Shown: positions 17,031-25,570 of the stretch, piece by piece | Numbering within the stretch: the first letter of the stretch is position 1 | How the letters are laid out: every line of letters starts with the position of its first letter | From: JALYUA01 sp038239305 | Lineage (GTDB): Bacteria; Acidobacteriota; Thermoanaerobaculia; UBA5066; Gp7-AA6 | Assembly (NCBI GenBank): GCA_038239305.1 | Contig: JBBSEW010000011.1 | Span: 5,284 to 69,283 of the forward strand | Length of the DNA: 64,000 bases | Direction: 5' to 3' | The notes under the pieces: generated by a model | The model's input: the letters and a program-made list of their open reading frames with translations, nothing else | Told to the model about the DNA's origin: nothing | Database searches by the model: none | Made by a program: the position numbers and the translations under genes

Positions 17031-17948
17031 CTACGGCTGTAGCCCCTTCCGCAGGAACTCCGCGAAGAGGTGCGCGGCCGGGCTCTCGTACCGGCTCGTG
17101 TTGCGCGCCAGGGAGACGACTCGGTTCAGGCGCGGAGACGTCAGTCTCACGCCTCGAAGGGGTGGTCCCGGCAGCGTCAGTGCGACCCGCGGGAGGACCG
17201 CGACGCCGAGTCCCGCGGACACGAGGGCCCGGATCGTGCCGAGGTTTTCCGCGGATACCGGGATGCGGATGGTGACGCCGGCGAGCTTTGCCGTTTGAGC
17301 GATCAGGTCGCGGAGGGTGGCGCCCGGGCCGAAGGAGATGAACTCCTCCTGCGCGATGTCCTGCCAGCGGACTTGCCGTCGACCCGCGAGGGCGTGATGC
17401 GGTCCGACCGCCAGCACCAGCGGCTCTGCGTAGATCCGCTCGATGTGGAGCGTCGGAGCGTCGGCATCGATTTTCACGGAGGGAGGTTCGGGGCCCTCCC
17501 CGAGATGGATCAGGGCGAGGTCGAGGTCTCCGTGCGCGAGAAGCTCGAGCAGCGGCCGGGTGTGCGCCTCGCGAAAGACGACGCGAAGTCCTGGGTGAAG
17601 GCGATGAAAGCTTACGAGGAGGTGCGCCAACCGACCCTCGGTCAGCGACTGGAGCGCCGACCCGAATCGGATGCTTCCCCGGTGCGCCCCGGCGAAACCG
17701 GACATTTCGTCCGCTGCGCCCTCGGCTTCGCGCAGGATGCTCCGCGCATGGACTGCAAAACGAGCGCCGGCCTCCGTCAGACCGCGCGTTCGTGCTCCCC
17801 GATCGATGAGGACGACACCGAGCTCGTGCTCGAGCGCGCGGATCTGCTGGGAGAGCGCCGGCTGGGCCACGTGTAGCGTTTCCGCGGCGCCCGTGAAGCT
17901 CCGTACGTCGGCCACAGCGAGGAAGTAGCGGAGATGTCTGAGTTCCAT
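17031..17948 (-). CDS. LysR-family transcriptional regulator
   Basis: The 305-residue protein has the N-terminal winged helix-turn-helix (MELRHLRYFLAVADVRSFTG; AQPALSQQIRALEHELG at about 29-45) and a C-terminal effector-binding domain with the usual GLGVAVLPR near residue 250. It acts as a DNA-binding regulator, typically controlling a divergent gene and itself. The divergent neighbour is the frameshifted DUF1501-like gene at 18060, with an AT-rich 110-base spacer (ATAATATCAATAT) that could hold its site. It lies just outside the copper region and its GC-rich codon use matches the chromosome. The effector cannot be predicted. Confidence 0.92.
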   Translation of the reverse strand: MELRHLRYFLAVADVRSFTGAAETLHVAQPALSQQIRALEHELGVVLIDRGARTRGLTEAGARFAVHARSILREAEGAADEMSGFAGAHRGSIRFGSALQSLTEGRLAHLLVSFHRLHPGLRVVFREAHTRPLLELLAHGDLDLALIHLGEGPEPPSVKIDADAPTLHIERIYAEPLVLAVGPHHALAGRRQVRWQDIAQEEFISFGPGATLRDLIAQTAKLAGVTIRIPVSAENLGTIRALVSAGLGVAVLPRVALTLPGPPLRGVRLTSPRLNRVVSLARNTSRYESPAAHLFAEFLRKGLQP

Positions 17949-18059
17949 ATTTAAAACTTATCGAAGCAATAATATCAATATCTTGGACGTCTCAATTGCG
18001 TCAATTCACACTCCTCCACGTCCCGTCTGGATGGTTCGGAACCGGAGGAAAAAGGAGCC

Positions 18060-19032
18060 ATGTCGCAGAGACCGATCACTCGTCGAACCATTCTGAAAGG
18101 CGGCGCGACCATTGCCGGCACGCTCGCGATGGGAGGCCGCCTCTTTGCCGACGGACGGAGAGCCGACGAGCACCCGACGCTCGTCGTCTTCTGGCTGAAC
18201 GGGGGACCGGCCGGGCTCTTCAACAGCGCGGGATCATTTCTGGGCAACGGCGCCTTTGGCGTGACCGCCGGCAACGTCCTCGATCTCGGCAACGGCCTGT
18301 TCGTGGATGCCGGGTCGCTCGGAGCGCTCCCGGCCTTGGCCCGGGCGCATATGGCCTCGATCAATTTCCGGCATGACGTCATCCGCCCGCACGAGCACGC
18401 TCGCGCCGCCGTGCTTCAGTCGGGGTCGCGCAGCCAGCTTTTGCGACTCAGCGCCGCCATGCCGTCCTCGCCCGTCCGCTGTGCCGTCGTGAACGACATC
18501 GGCTTTCCCGCGGGCGTCGAACCGAACGGACGTCTGTGCCGCGTACGAGACCTCGGCCGTGGCGGATCTGCGCGCGACGTTTGCCGCCGTCGAGCTTCTC
18601 GTCCACGAAGGAGCGAACGTCATCTTCGCCCAGCCTGCCTACACGGGACGGGCCGACCGCCAGTTCGACACGCACGAGGACGACTCCGGCAAGGAGGCGC
18701 GGGCAATCATGGCTCCCCTCACCGCCTCGCTGTCGACTTTCCTCGAGCGAACGATCGCCCTTCCGGGACGAAATGTCGTGACGCTCTTAGTCGGCGAGTT
18801 CAGCCGCTCTTATCCGCAGTCGGATCACGAGCCCGGTGGAACCGCCACCGTCATCGGCAAGCACGTCCGCACGGGCACGGCGGGGCCGCAGCGGCCGGAC
18901 GGTTCACCGCCGTTGAACGCCCCCCGCCCCGAAAGCCTTTGGGCCTACGTCGGCGAGGCCCTGCGAATCGCCGGAGCGCCTTTCGGCCGCAATCCCCACC
19001 CGGAGCTCATCCTTCCGGGCGCATCCGCGTGA
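18060..19032 (+). pseudogene. TAT-exported DUF1501-like protein, frameshifted
   Basis: The N-terminal half (frame from ATG 18060) begins MSQRPITRRTILKGGATIAG, a twin-arginine signal, and continues LVVFWLNGGPAGLFN, resembling DUF1501 proteins. After FPAGVEPNG the frame turns into Arg-rich nonsense, while the natural continuation (CAAYETSAVADLRATF ... LLVGEFSRSYPQSDHEPGG) is in the +1 frame and stops at 19032. A one-base indel at about 18515-18540 therefore splits what would be a ~324-residue secreted protein. It may be a real pseudogene or an assembly error. DUF1501 proteins are periplasmic, sulfatase-like in fold and mostly uncharacterised. It is divergent from the LysR gene. The LysR regulator may control it. 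Confidence 0.7.
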
Positions 19033-19202
19033 TGCCCGCTTCGGGGCGAGTTCCGGCGTCGCTGTCGAATGCGAGCGTGTCCCCGCTGCGGGCGGCGCGC
19101 CGCTGGTCGGCGATTGAGCGGACAGAAATCTCGCCGCAAACGGCATCCTTCTCGCATTAAGGGCCTTCGGGACGATCTGGTCCCCTGTTGTGAGGAGAAG
19201 CG

Positions 19203-19646
19203 ATGACACGTTACGGAAAATGGATACTGGCGGTGGCGTTGACGGTGCCGACGGCTGCTGTCGCTCAGATGGCGCAGACGACTCCGGGGCCGGGCACGAC
19301 TCCCGCTCCCGCTTCCGGGACGAAGAAGAAAACGGCGACGACCAGCCCGAACAGCCAGGCCGGTACGGGCAGCGAGGACTCCAAGCTGGCCCCCTCGACG
19401 GGTCAGAAGACGGACGCGAAGCAGCCGAAGGCGAAGTCGGATGACACGACGTCTTCGCCCGCGACCACGTCCGGCACGAAGGGCTCGACGAAGAGCGACG
19501 ACTCGCACATGGCGGGAGTCCAGGGGTCGACCACTCCCGGACCGGATACGACCGCGACGTCCGGAACGAAGACTCGCATGAAGCGCAAGAAGATGGCGTC
19601 GGTCACAACGCCGGGCGCTGCTCCTGCGGCGACTCCCTCGAACTGA
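19203..19646 (+). CDS. Secreted low-complexity Thr/Ser/Lys-rich protein
   Basis: The 147-residue product starts after TGAGGAGAAGCG (good RBS) and has a clear signal peptide (MTRYGKWILAVALTVPTAAVA). The mature chain is almost entirely Thr, Ser, Gly, Pro and Lys. The word STTPGPDTTATSGTK echoes an earlier QTTPGPGTTPAPASGTK, so it contains a degenerate internal repeat about 85 residues apart. It is predicted disordered, with a basic patch RMKRKKM near the C-terminus. No domain is recognised. A strong terminator follows at 19666, so it is probably a single-gene transcript or ends one. A cell-envelope-associated role is only a guess. Confidence 0.65.
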   Translation: MTRYGKWILAVALTVPTAAVAQMAQTTPGPGTTPAPASGTKKKTATTSPNSQAGTGSEDSKLAPSTGQKTDAKQPKAKSDDTTSSPATTSGTKGSTKSDDSHMAGVQGSTTPGPDTTATSGTKTRMKRKKMASVTTPGAAPAATPSN

Positions 19647-19665
19647 TTTTTTCGCGGAATGTCAG

Positions 19666-19704
19666 GCGCGGGCCTGCATGGGCGAGCCCGCGCTTTTTCT
19701 TTTT
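19666..19704 (+). terminator. Rho-independent terminator
   Basis: A perfect 8-base stem GCGCGGGC (19666-19673) / GCCCGCGC (19686-19693) with a 12-base loop is followed by TTTTTCTTTTT. It ends the transcript of the low-complexity secreted protein and lies before the convergent regulator gene. Confidence 0.85.
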
Positions 19705-19753
19705 CGCCGGGCCCAGCCGCGAGCCGGAATCGAAGCCGGATGCGAAGGAAGCC

Positions 19754-20179
19754 TTACTCTTCCCGGAACACGAGCGTGACGCAGTTCACCCCCTCCCGGT
19801 TCTCGTAGCGCACCTCGTCCGCGATCGAGCGGATCAGGAAAATTCCCCGGCCGCCCTCCGGCGCGTCGTCCAGCGAGGCGGTGAACAGGGGCGCCGGCGC
19901 CTGCAGGGGATCGAACGGCGGGCCGTCGTCTTCCACCGTGACAGTGGAATCCGCAGCCTGCTGACGGAGGCTCACCCGAAACGTCAGCCGACGCCTTTCT
20001 CCGCCGTGGCGGACGATATTGGTGACGAGCTCGTCCAGGCAGAGCTCCACCTCCGCGAGCCGCTCCGCCGGGAGTGCCAGCGCCGCAGCGTGCATCCGGA
20101 ACCAGTCCGTCGCCGCCCGCGGTGCTGTCCGGTCGGCGGAGAACGATTGCTCCGCTGTCCGGTCGCCGAGAAAGATCAC
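19754..20179 (-). CDS. RsbW-like anti-sigma factor (serine kinase, HATPase)
   Basis: The 141-residue cytoplasmic protein has the GHKL-ATPase N-box (ELCLDELVTNIVRHG, about residues 45-59) and D-box (VEDDGPPFDP, about 82-91). Its G-box is GRGIFLIRSIADEV near residue 110. It is the single-domain RsbW/SpoIIAB type, which binds a partner sigma factor or phosphorylates a STAS antagonist. Its start overlaps the end of the STAS gene by four bases, so the two form a partner-switch pair. No sigma factor or PP2C phosphatase is next to them. Larger upstream frames were rejected because the ATG at 20179 is in coupling position. Confidence 0.88.
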   Translation of the reverse strand: MIFLGDRTAEQSFSADRTAPRAATDWFRMHAAALALPAERLAEVELCLDELVTNIVRHGGERRRLTFRVSLRQQAADSTVTVEDDGPPFDPLQAPAPLFTASLDDAPEGGRGIFLIRSIADEVRYENREGVNCVTLVFREE

Positions 20180-20517
20180 GCGAGCGCCGCCGCGCGCGCG
20201 GTCGCCAGGTCGTGAAACACGGGGATGATCCGGTCGATCTGCGTGCGATTGAGCACATCGGCGACTCCCGGTCGCGGCGACAGCAGCACCAGGCGCCCGC
20301 CTCGCGACGACAGGGCGCGGGCGGTGCGCAGGATCACCGAGACGCCGATCGAGGCGAGAAACTCGACGAGCGCCAGGTCGAGCACGACGAAACCCCGCTG
20401 CACCGCGGCGAGGCTCGTGAGCCTCAGGTCGATTGCGTCGGCGCCCTCCATGTCGAGCCGTCCCGCCAGGTGAATCTCGCGCACGCCGTCCTCAAAATCC
20501 TCGAACGTCAGCTCCAT
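20176..20517 (-). CDS. STAS-domain anti-sigma factor antagonist
   Basis: Starting at ATG 20517 (MELTFEDFEDGVREIHLAGR) gives 113 residues, the standard length for RsbV/SpoIIAA-like STAS proteins. The fold pattern is clear: GRLDMEGADAIDLRL, then the central strand FVVLDLALVEFLASIGVSVI, with Ser56 in the position phosphorylated by RsbW-type kinases. The canonical DSSG is altered to ASIG, but the phosphorylatable Ser is kept. It pairs with the overlapping kinase gene. Together they would release or sequester a regulator by phosphorylation state. The target is unknown. It is divergent from the membrane protein gene at 20598. Confidence 0.88.
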   Translation of the reverse strand: MELTFEDFEDGVREIHLAGRLDMEGADAIDLRLTSLAAVQRGFVVLDLALVEFLASIGVSVILRTARALSSRGGRLVLLSPRPGVADVLNRTQIDRIIPVFHDLATARAAALA

Positions 20518-20597
20518 GTCGGTTTCCTTCCATCCGTAAATATAGGAAGATCGCGTGAACTCGAAGGTGAAATCGGAGTGAAGAGATCGGACGTCTG

Positions 20598-22229
20598 TTG
20601 CGCGTTTCTCGCCATGCGGATGGCCTGAAGACTCCGTTTGTTCACATCGCGACGATCCCCTTTGTTGCGGCGATCGCTCTCCTGCTCGCCGGAATCGTCT
20701 GGCTCGCGACGTGGCCTCCCGGGTTTGCTCTCGATCTTTTCGAGCAGGGGCACTGGCTCGGGCCGGCATCCGACATGCTGCTCGGTAAGGTTCCGTATCG
20801 CGAGACGTTTCCCGTCCACGGGTTCCTCTCCGACGGAGGTCTCGACTTCCTCCTCTTCCGGCTGACGGGCCCGAGCTTCCGCGCGTCCGGGATCGCCCAT
20901 CAGATGCTCGGCATCTTTTTTCAGCCGGCGATCTTTCTCGTGGCCGCCGCGGCGACCCGGCGGCCGGTCTTCGCGGCGGCGGCGATCCCCCTGAACCTCG
21001 CGCTTGCGCCGGCGCTCGTGTTCGACCGGCCCGTCGCCGCCCTGCTCGCGCTCGCGGCGTTCCTGTGGGCCGTCGACTCCCGGCCGGGGGCAGTGCCGGC
21101 GTTTCTCTCGGGCGCCCTCGCCGCTCTCGGAGTTCTCTACGGGCTCGAATACGGGACGTTCGTGCTGGCCGCTCTCCTCCTCGCGCTCGGGCTCATGGCG
21201 GCAACCCGCTCGTCCGGCCTGATTCGCGGCCGTGCCTTTTTCGGCGGACTGGCCGGCGTGTCCCTTCCCTTCCTGCTCTGGCTCGCGTGGCGCGGCGCGC
21301 TGTGGGATTTCGTCCGGACGTCCTTCGTGGATCTTCCGAAGGCAATCGGACCCGTCTGGGGGCTTCGTTTTCCCGGTCCGGAAACTCTTCTCGCCGCTCT
21401 CGCGGGACATGGGACGGAAGTCGCGGGGCTCGGAGACCTCTCGCCCCGCCTCGCCGCGCGGCTCTGCCTCGCCGCGGCGCTCGGGGTCGCCGGTCTCGCG
21501 GCGTCGGTCGTGCTCTATCGCCGACGGGGCGCCTCACCGCGCCTCTTCCGCCTCGTCGCGCTGGCCACCGCCTGCCTGTTCTTCTTCCGTTCCGTCTTCG
21601 GCCGCTTCCACCACGAGGGAGGAAACGCCCTCACGGGCCCGCTGCTCCTGCTGGCGGCGTGCCTGACAGCCGGCATGGGACGGACGATGCCGCGCTCACG
21701 GTCGCGGGCCTTGCACGCCGCTGTCTTCGCGCCTCTGATCCTCGCCGCGATACTGGCCGGAGCGCTGCCTTCCGTGGCGGCGCTCGCACATGGAGCCATG
21801 ACGTATTCCTCGCGTAATGCCGTCTGCCCCGGATGTGTGCGGCTTACCGGGAACCGGGCCGGCGGCGCGCTCGTGTCGGCCCCCGACGCCGCCCGAATCG
21901 AGCTCCTCCGCGGATTCGTCGAGCGGAACGCGGCGAAAGGCCCGGTGTTCGATCTCTCCAATCAACCGGCTCTGTATTTCTTTCTCGAGCGGCGCAACCC
22001 GACGCGTTTCTACCAGACGGCGCTGATGGAACCGTTTCAGGACGAGGTGTTGAAGGACTTGGAGAGAGACCCGCCTGCGTTCGTCTTCCTCTCTTCCGGC
22101 GGATATCTGGACGCTCCCGACGGGCGCTCCAACGAGAGCCGCGTGCCGCGTGTCTGGAACTGGGTCGAAGCGCGCTATCCGCGGAGAGTCCTGGTCCGGA
22201 AGACCGTGGTGGCTCTGCCCGCGCCCTGA
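20598..22229 (+). CDS. Large multi-pass membrane protein, ArnT/PMT-like
   Basis: The 543-residue product has about 10 hydrophobic segments in the first ~400 residues (for example FVAAIALLLAGIVWLATW and LALAPALVFDRPVAALLALA). A soluble C-terminal domain from about residue 420 (SAPDAARIELLRGFVERNA ... WNWVEARYPRRVLVRKTVV) follows. Membrane topology with a periplasmic C-domain, and early motifs such as LFEQGHWLGPASDMLLGKVPY, fit a GT-C type glycosyltransferase or a DUF2029-like protein. A clear catalytic DD/DE motif in the first loop is not certain (ALDLFEQGH may serve). It is convergent with the MFS gene (one base between). The function is inferred from architecture only. Confidence 0.7.
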   Translation: MRVSRHADGLKTPFVHIATIPFVAAIALLLAGIVWLATWPPGFALDLFEQGHWLGPASDMLLGKVPYRETFPVHGFLSDGGLDFLLFRLTGPSFRASGIAHQMLGIFFQPAIFLVAAAATRRPVFAAAAIPLNLALAPALVFDRPVAALLALAAFLWAVDSRPGAVPAFLSGALAALGVLYGLEYGTFVLAALLLALGLMAATRSSGLIRGRAFFGGLAGVSLPFLLWLAWRGALWDFVRTSFVDLPKAIGPVWGLRFPGPETLLAALAGHGTEVAGLGDLSPRLAARLCLAAALGVAGLAASVVLYRRRGASPRLFRLVALATACLFFFRSVFGRFHHEGGNALTGPLLLLAACLTAGMGRTMPRSRSRALHAAVFAPLILAAILAGALPSVAALAHGAMTYSSRNAVCPGCVRLTGNRAGGALVSAPDAARIELLRGFVERNAAKGPVFDLSNQPALYFFLERRNPTRFYQTALMEPFQDEVLKDLERDPPAFVFLSSGGYLDAPDGRSNESRVPRVWNWVEARYPRRVLVRKTVVALPAP

Positions 22230-23468
22230 CTACCGGCGCCCGCCGGCGATCCTGGAGGCCTCGGGCAGCGATCGCAGGCGCAGCATGGCCCACACGCCGA
22301 ACGCGGGGCCGGGCGCGAGCGCAGCGAAGGCGAAGCGCCATCCGACGTGTCCGACGAGGATCGGGATGAGCTGGATCGAGCCCATCGTGAGCAGGAATCC
22401 GGCAGACGTCTGGATGGTCAGGGCCGTTCCCATGTATTGCGGATCGCCGAGCTCCGTGACGCACGCGGAGAACTGCGCGGAGTCGGCCACGACGCTCGCT
22501 CCCCAGATCACGGCCACGACCGCGAGAAGGGTCGGGCTGCCTCCGTAGAAAAACCCGATGACGAGGCAACAGGCGCCGCTCACCGCCATCGCCACGCTCG
22601 TGACGAGCGTTCGCCCGAAGCGGTCCGCGACCAGGCCCGCGAAAACGCATCCGGCCGCGCCCGCTCCGATGACGAGAAACGAGATCGTCTCCGCGGCGGC
22701 GGGCGGGCTCCCGCGCAAAGCGAGGCTCGCGCGCACCATCACCGGGATCCAGGTCCACATGGCATAGAGCTCCCACATGTGACCGAAGTACCCGAAGTCC
22801 GCGAGGCGCACGCCCCGGTTCCGAAACACGCGACCGATCTGCTGGATGTCGAAGCGGGCGCGGGGGAGGGCGTACGGGCCGTCGTGGACGAAGAAGAACA
22901 CGAGGAGCCCGGCGGCCGCGGCCAGCACGGAAACGAAGAGCACGTTCGACCGCCAGAAAGGCGAGCCGAGGGCGTTGACCAGGTACGGCGCGGCCTTGCC
23001 GAGCGTCAGCGCGCCGACGAGGAATCCGAGGGCCATCCCGCGCCCGCGCCGGAACCAGGTCGCCATGATCTTCATGCCCGGCGGATAGACGCCCGCGAGG
23101 AAGAAACCCGTCAGGAATCGGAGGACGAGGCCCGCGGGGAGCCCTCGCGCGGAGAGGGCGAAGAGCGCGTTGACAGCGGCGCCGGCCAGCGCCGAAACCG
23201 TCATGAGCCGCCGCGCCGCCAGGACGTCCGGCAGGTTCGCGAGGGCGCTCACGAGCGTCCCGACGACGAAGCCGAGCTGCACGGCGAGCGTCAGCCAGGA
23301 CGCGCCCGTCGCGGAAAGCCCCCACTCTTTCTGGATCGCGGGCACGGAGGCGGACGCGGAGAACCAGAGCGACATCGCGAGCAGCTCCGCCGCCGCCAGA
23401 AGGGCGAGCGCGCGCCACCGCCCGGGAGACTCCCCGGTCATTTCGTTCGCGTCGCGCAGACTGCTCAC
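22230..23468 (-). CDS. MFS transporter
   Basis: The 412-residue protein has about 12 transmembrane helices, with the MFS loop motif at the end of the first half (FRRGRGMALGFLVGALTLGKA) and a first helix LALLAAAELLAMSLWFSAS. ATG 23468 was taken, although MTGESPGRW (nine residues later) is an alternative start. It resembles the nitrate/nitrite or generic multidrug-like families of MFS, and the substrate is not readable. It lies 86 bases after the arsenic operon end on the same strand, so it might be co-transcribed and serve as an efflux partner. No arsenite-specific motif is visible. Confidence 0.85.
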   Translation of the reverse strand: MSSLRDANEMTGESPGRWRALALLAAAELLAMSLWFSASASVPAIQKEWGLSATGASWLTLAVQLGFVVGTLVSALANLPDVLAARRLMTVSALAGAAVNALFALSARGLPAGLVLRFLTGFFLAGVYPPGMKIMATWFRRGRGMALGFLVGALTLGKAAPYLVNALGSPFWRSNVLFVSVLAAAAGLLVFFFVHDGPYALPRARFDIQQIGRVFRNRGVRLADFGYFGHMWELYAMWTWIPVMVRASLALRGSPPAAAETISFLVIGAGAAGCVFAGLVADRFGRTLVTSVAMAVSGACCLVIGFFYGGSPTLLAVVAVIWGASVVADSAQFSACVTELGDPQYMGTALTIQTSAGFLLTMGSIQLIPILVGHVGWRFAFAALAPGPAFGVWAMLRLRSLPEASRIAGGRR

Positions 23469-23553
23469 GGGCTTTCTCGGTTCGACCGCCGGGACGGCGG
23501 GTCCGGCGCAGCATATCGAGGAGAAGGGGGACGGCGCGGCTGTCGCGATCGCG

Positions 23554-24042
23554 CTACGACAGTCCGATCGACTTGATCCGTTCCTCGATCCGCAGCCGGT
23601 CGAGACTCTCCAGGGGAAGGGCGCAGAAAAGGTCGATCCGGCGCTGGAGCTCCATGGCGATCGAACTTACGAGCCGGAGGCGTTCCGCCTCGTCCTGTAC
23701 ATCGTCGGGGTCGGGCGCGCCCCAGTGGGCGACGACGGGCTGTCCGGGCCAGATCGGACAGCTTTCCCGCGCCCTGTCGCAAACGGTGATGACGAAGTCG
23801 AAGGGGACATCCCGAAGCTCCTCCCACGACTTGCTGCGAGCTTCGCTCGCGTCGATCCGGTACACCTCACGAAGAATCGCGAGCACGTCGGGATTGACCC
23901 GGCCGCGCGGGCGCGCGCCGGCGCTCCAGACCTCGAAGCGATCCCGCCCCTGACGTCGGAGCAGAAACTCGGCGAGGATGCTGCGGGCCGAGTTGCCGGT
24001 GCAGAGGAAGAGGACTCGGTACGGCGGCCTTTTCTCGTTCAT
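23554..24042 (-). CDS. arsC: Arsenate reductase, low-molecular-weight phosphatase type (ArsC)
   Basis: The 162-residue cytoplasmic enzyme starts at ATG 24042 and reduces As(V) to As(III). The N-terminal P-loop VLFLCTGNSARS contains Cys14-x5-Arg20, the nucleophile and arsenate-binding loop of the thioredoxin-coupled LMW-PTP family. The later FDFVITVCDRARESCPIW holds the two redox cysteines, and HWGAPDPDDV carries the general-acid Asp. All catalytic elements are present. Its start overlaps the aquaporin gene end by four bases, placing arsenite production next to its exit channel. It is the last clear gene of the arsenic operon. Confidence 0.95.
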   Translation of the reverse strand: MNEKRPPYRVLFLCTGNSARSILAEFLLRRQGRDRFEVWSAGARPRGRVNPDVLAILREVYRIDASEARSKSWEELRDVPFDFVITVCDRARESCPIWPGQPVVAHWGAPDPDDVQDEAERLRLVSSIAMELQRRIDLFCALPLESLDRLRIEERIKSIGLS

Positions 24043-24758
24043 GAAGGCCCCTCGAGGTTCCTCGGCGAGACGAATCGCAGGAATCCCGCGGCCGCGGCGG
24101 CGCCCGCGAGTTGCGCCGCGAGAAAACCGGGGACGTCGGCCGGGCGGATGCCGGCGAACGTGTCGCTCACGCACCGGGCGAGGGTGACCGCGGGATTCGC
24201 GAACGAGGTCGACGAGGTGAACCAGTAAGCGGCGAGGATGTAGGTCGAGACGCCCGCCGCGACGCCGGCGGCGCCGTAACGGGCGGCGCCCCGGACGACG
24301 AGGACGAGACCGAAGGTCGCGACGGCCTCCGAAAAGAGGCGAGCGGACCCTTCCCGCGCGTTTCTCGACAGCGAAAAGACGGGCTCTCCGAACATGGCGT
24401 GGGCGGCCGCCACTCCGGCAAACGCGCCGCCGATTTGAGCGACGACGTATACCGGAACGTCTGCCCTCCGGAGCTCCCCGCGGAGAGACGCGTCGAGCGT
24501 GACGATCGGATTCATGTGCGCTCCGGAGATGCCGGCGAACGCCAGGATGAGGGCCGCCAGCGCGGCTCCGGAAGCCACGCTGTTCGCCAGGAGGGCGGTG
24601 GCCTGGTTCCCGGCCGAGAGCCGGTCACCCGCGATGCCGGAACCGACGATCGCGGCGAGCAGAAATGCCGTGGCGACCGCCTCGGCGGCGCCACGGCGCG
24701 GGAGCGAAATCCGCGGAAGGGAGACAGAGGAAGCTCGGGGCCGGAGGACTGACGTCAT
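24039..24758 (-). CDS. aqpS: MIP-family aquaglyceroporin of arsenic operon (AqpS-like)
   Basis: Starting at ATG 24758 gives 239 residues with six membrane helices and both pore half-helices: HMNPIVT after helix 2 (NPA changed to NPI) and FANPAVT after helix 5. Linked arsC-aquaporin pairs, as described in Sinorhizobium meliloti (AqpS), let As(III) made by ArsC leave by diffusion, replacing an active ArsB/Acr3 pump. This gene sits between arsI and arsC with 1-base and 4-base junctions, strongly supporting that role. No Acr3 or ArsB is in the window. Transport of arsenite is inferred from context. Water or glycerol permeability is likewise possible. Confidence 0.9.
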   Translation of the reverse strand: MTSVLRPRASSVSLPRISLPRRGAAEAVATAFLLAAIVGSGIAGDRLSAGNQATALLANSVASGAALAALILAFAGISGAHMNPIVTLDASLRGELRRADVPVYVVAQIGGAFAGVAAAHAMFGEPVFSLSRNAREGSARLFSEAVATFGLVLVVRGAARYGAAGVAAGVSTYILAAYWFTSSTSFANPAVTLARCVSDTFAGIRPADVPGFLAAQLAGAAAAAGFLRFVSPRNLEGPS

Positions 24759-24759
24759 C

Positions 24760-25188
24760 TCAACAGCCGGAGGCGGCGCAGCAGGCGGTTGCCGCTTCCG
24801 GCTTCTCGTCGGTATCCTGGATGACCGCGTACACCTCCCACCGGTTGCCGTCCGGATCGGAGAGCCAGAACTTGTCCTGGACCGCGTAGCAGCAATCCTC
24901 CCGGACTTCCTCCTCCGAGACGATTCCGCGGGCGCGCAGCGTGTCGCGCCACTCTCGAACCTGCGCCGTCGTCTCGACGCGGATTCCGAGATGGGAGAGC
25001 GCGCCGAGCGGGCCCGGACCGGAAGACGGGAGAGTCGGCCGGATCGCGAGATGGATCTCCGGATCGGCGCCGACGAACTTCGCATAGTCCGCCTTGAGCT
25101 TCCGGGGCTCTCCGAAGAACCCGCGGTAGAACTCGACGCTCTTCGAAAGATCCGAGACGTTCAGGGAAATGTGCACGGAAGCAGGCAT
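24760..25188 (-). CDS. arsI: ArsI-type organoarsenical lyase (VOC dioxygenase)
   Basis: The 142-residue vicinal-oxygen-chelate protein starts at ATG 25188. ArsI cleaves the C-As bond of trivalent methylarsenicals and roxarsone using non-haem Fe(II). Likely metal ligands are His6, His67 and Glu118 (NRWEVY). The vicinal cysteines Cys99-Cys100 in EDCCYAVQDKFW are the trivalent-arsenical site that separates ArsI from other glyoxalase-fold proteins. The end ATACCAASGC adds a further Cys cluster seen in this family. The closely related CadI cannot be excluded on sequence alone, but the operon favours ArsI. It is followed by the aquaporin after one base. Confidence 0.9.
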   Translation of the reverse strand: MPASVHISLNVSDLSKSVEFYRGFFGEPRKLKADYAKFVGADPEIHLAIRPTLPSSGPGPLGALSHLGIRVETTAQVREWRDTLRARGIVSEEEVREDCCYAVQDKFWLSDPDGNRWEVYAVIQDTDEKPEAATACCAASGC

Positions 25189-25222
25189 CGGCTTCTCCTT
25201 CTGTTCGGCTGTTCGGTCGTTT

Positions 25223-25250
25223 CTATAGATCGAGAACTTTCGATTCATAG
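25223..25250. promoter_or_regulatory. Candidate ArsR operator upstream of arsI
   Basis: An imperfect inverted repeat (CTATAGATCGAG ... TTCGATTCATAG, nine of twelve positions matched) lies between the end of arsR and the start of arsI. It shares the core ATAGATCGA with the site upstream of arsN2, which supports a common regulator. It suggests a second, internal promoter for arsI-aqpS-arsC. Confidence 0.5.
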
Positions 25251-25261
25251 GGCTAAATGTT

Positions 25262-25570
25262 TCAGACGGCTTTTCCGAACAGCTCCGGGATCCAGGCGAT
25301 CGCCCCTTCGTTGCGCGAGTAATACATCCACCGGCCGCGCTTCTCGGCCGTTACGAGGCCGGCACGGCGCAGAAGGCCCATGTGGTGGGAGACGGCGGCC
25401 TGCGAGAGACCGACCTCCGTTTCGATGTCACACGCGCAGAGGCCGCGTTCGTCCCGGCCGATGAGGTCGCAGCAGGACTGGCCCTTCGACTTCAGCAGGT
25501 CGAGAATCTTCAACCGCGTCGGATCTCCGAGGGCCTTGCAGACCGTGACGATGTCGAGCTCGGACTTCAC
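25262..25570 (-). CDS. arsR: ArsR/SmtB-family metalloregulator
   Basis: The GTG at 25570 is preferred as start because it overlaps the arsN2 stop as GTGA; the ATG at 25615 would add 15 residues and a 49-base overlap. The 102-residue repressor has the winged-helix core CKALGDPTRLKILDLLKSKG and SQAAVSHHMGLLRRAGLV. Candidate arsenite-binding cysteines lie in SCCDLIGRDERG and LCACD. It should dissociate from DNA on binding As(III), inducing its own operon. Two similar operator candidates flank it. Confidence 0.92.
   Translation of the reverse strand: MKSELDIVTVCKALGDPTRLKILDLLKSKGQSCCDLIGRDERGLCACDIETEVGLSQAAVSHHMGLLRRAGLVTAEKRGRWMYYSRNEGAIAWIPELFGKAV

Noticed and set aside
21844..23514. 556-residue minus-strand Arg-rich frame over the MFS transporter
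   Set aside because: It is another frame of the same MFS region, with composition dominated by Arg/Gly typical of high-GC shadows.
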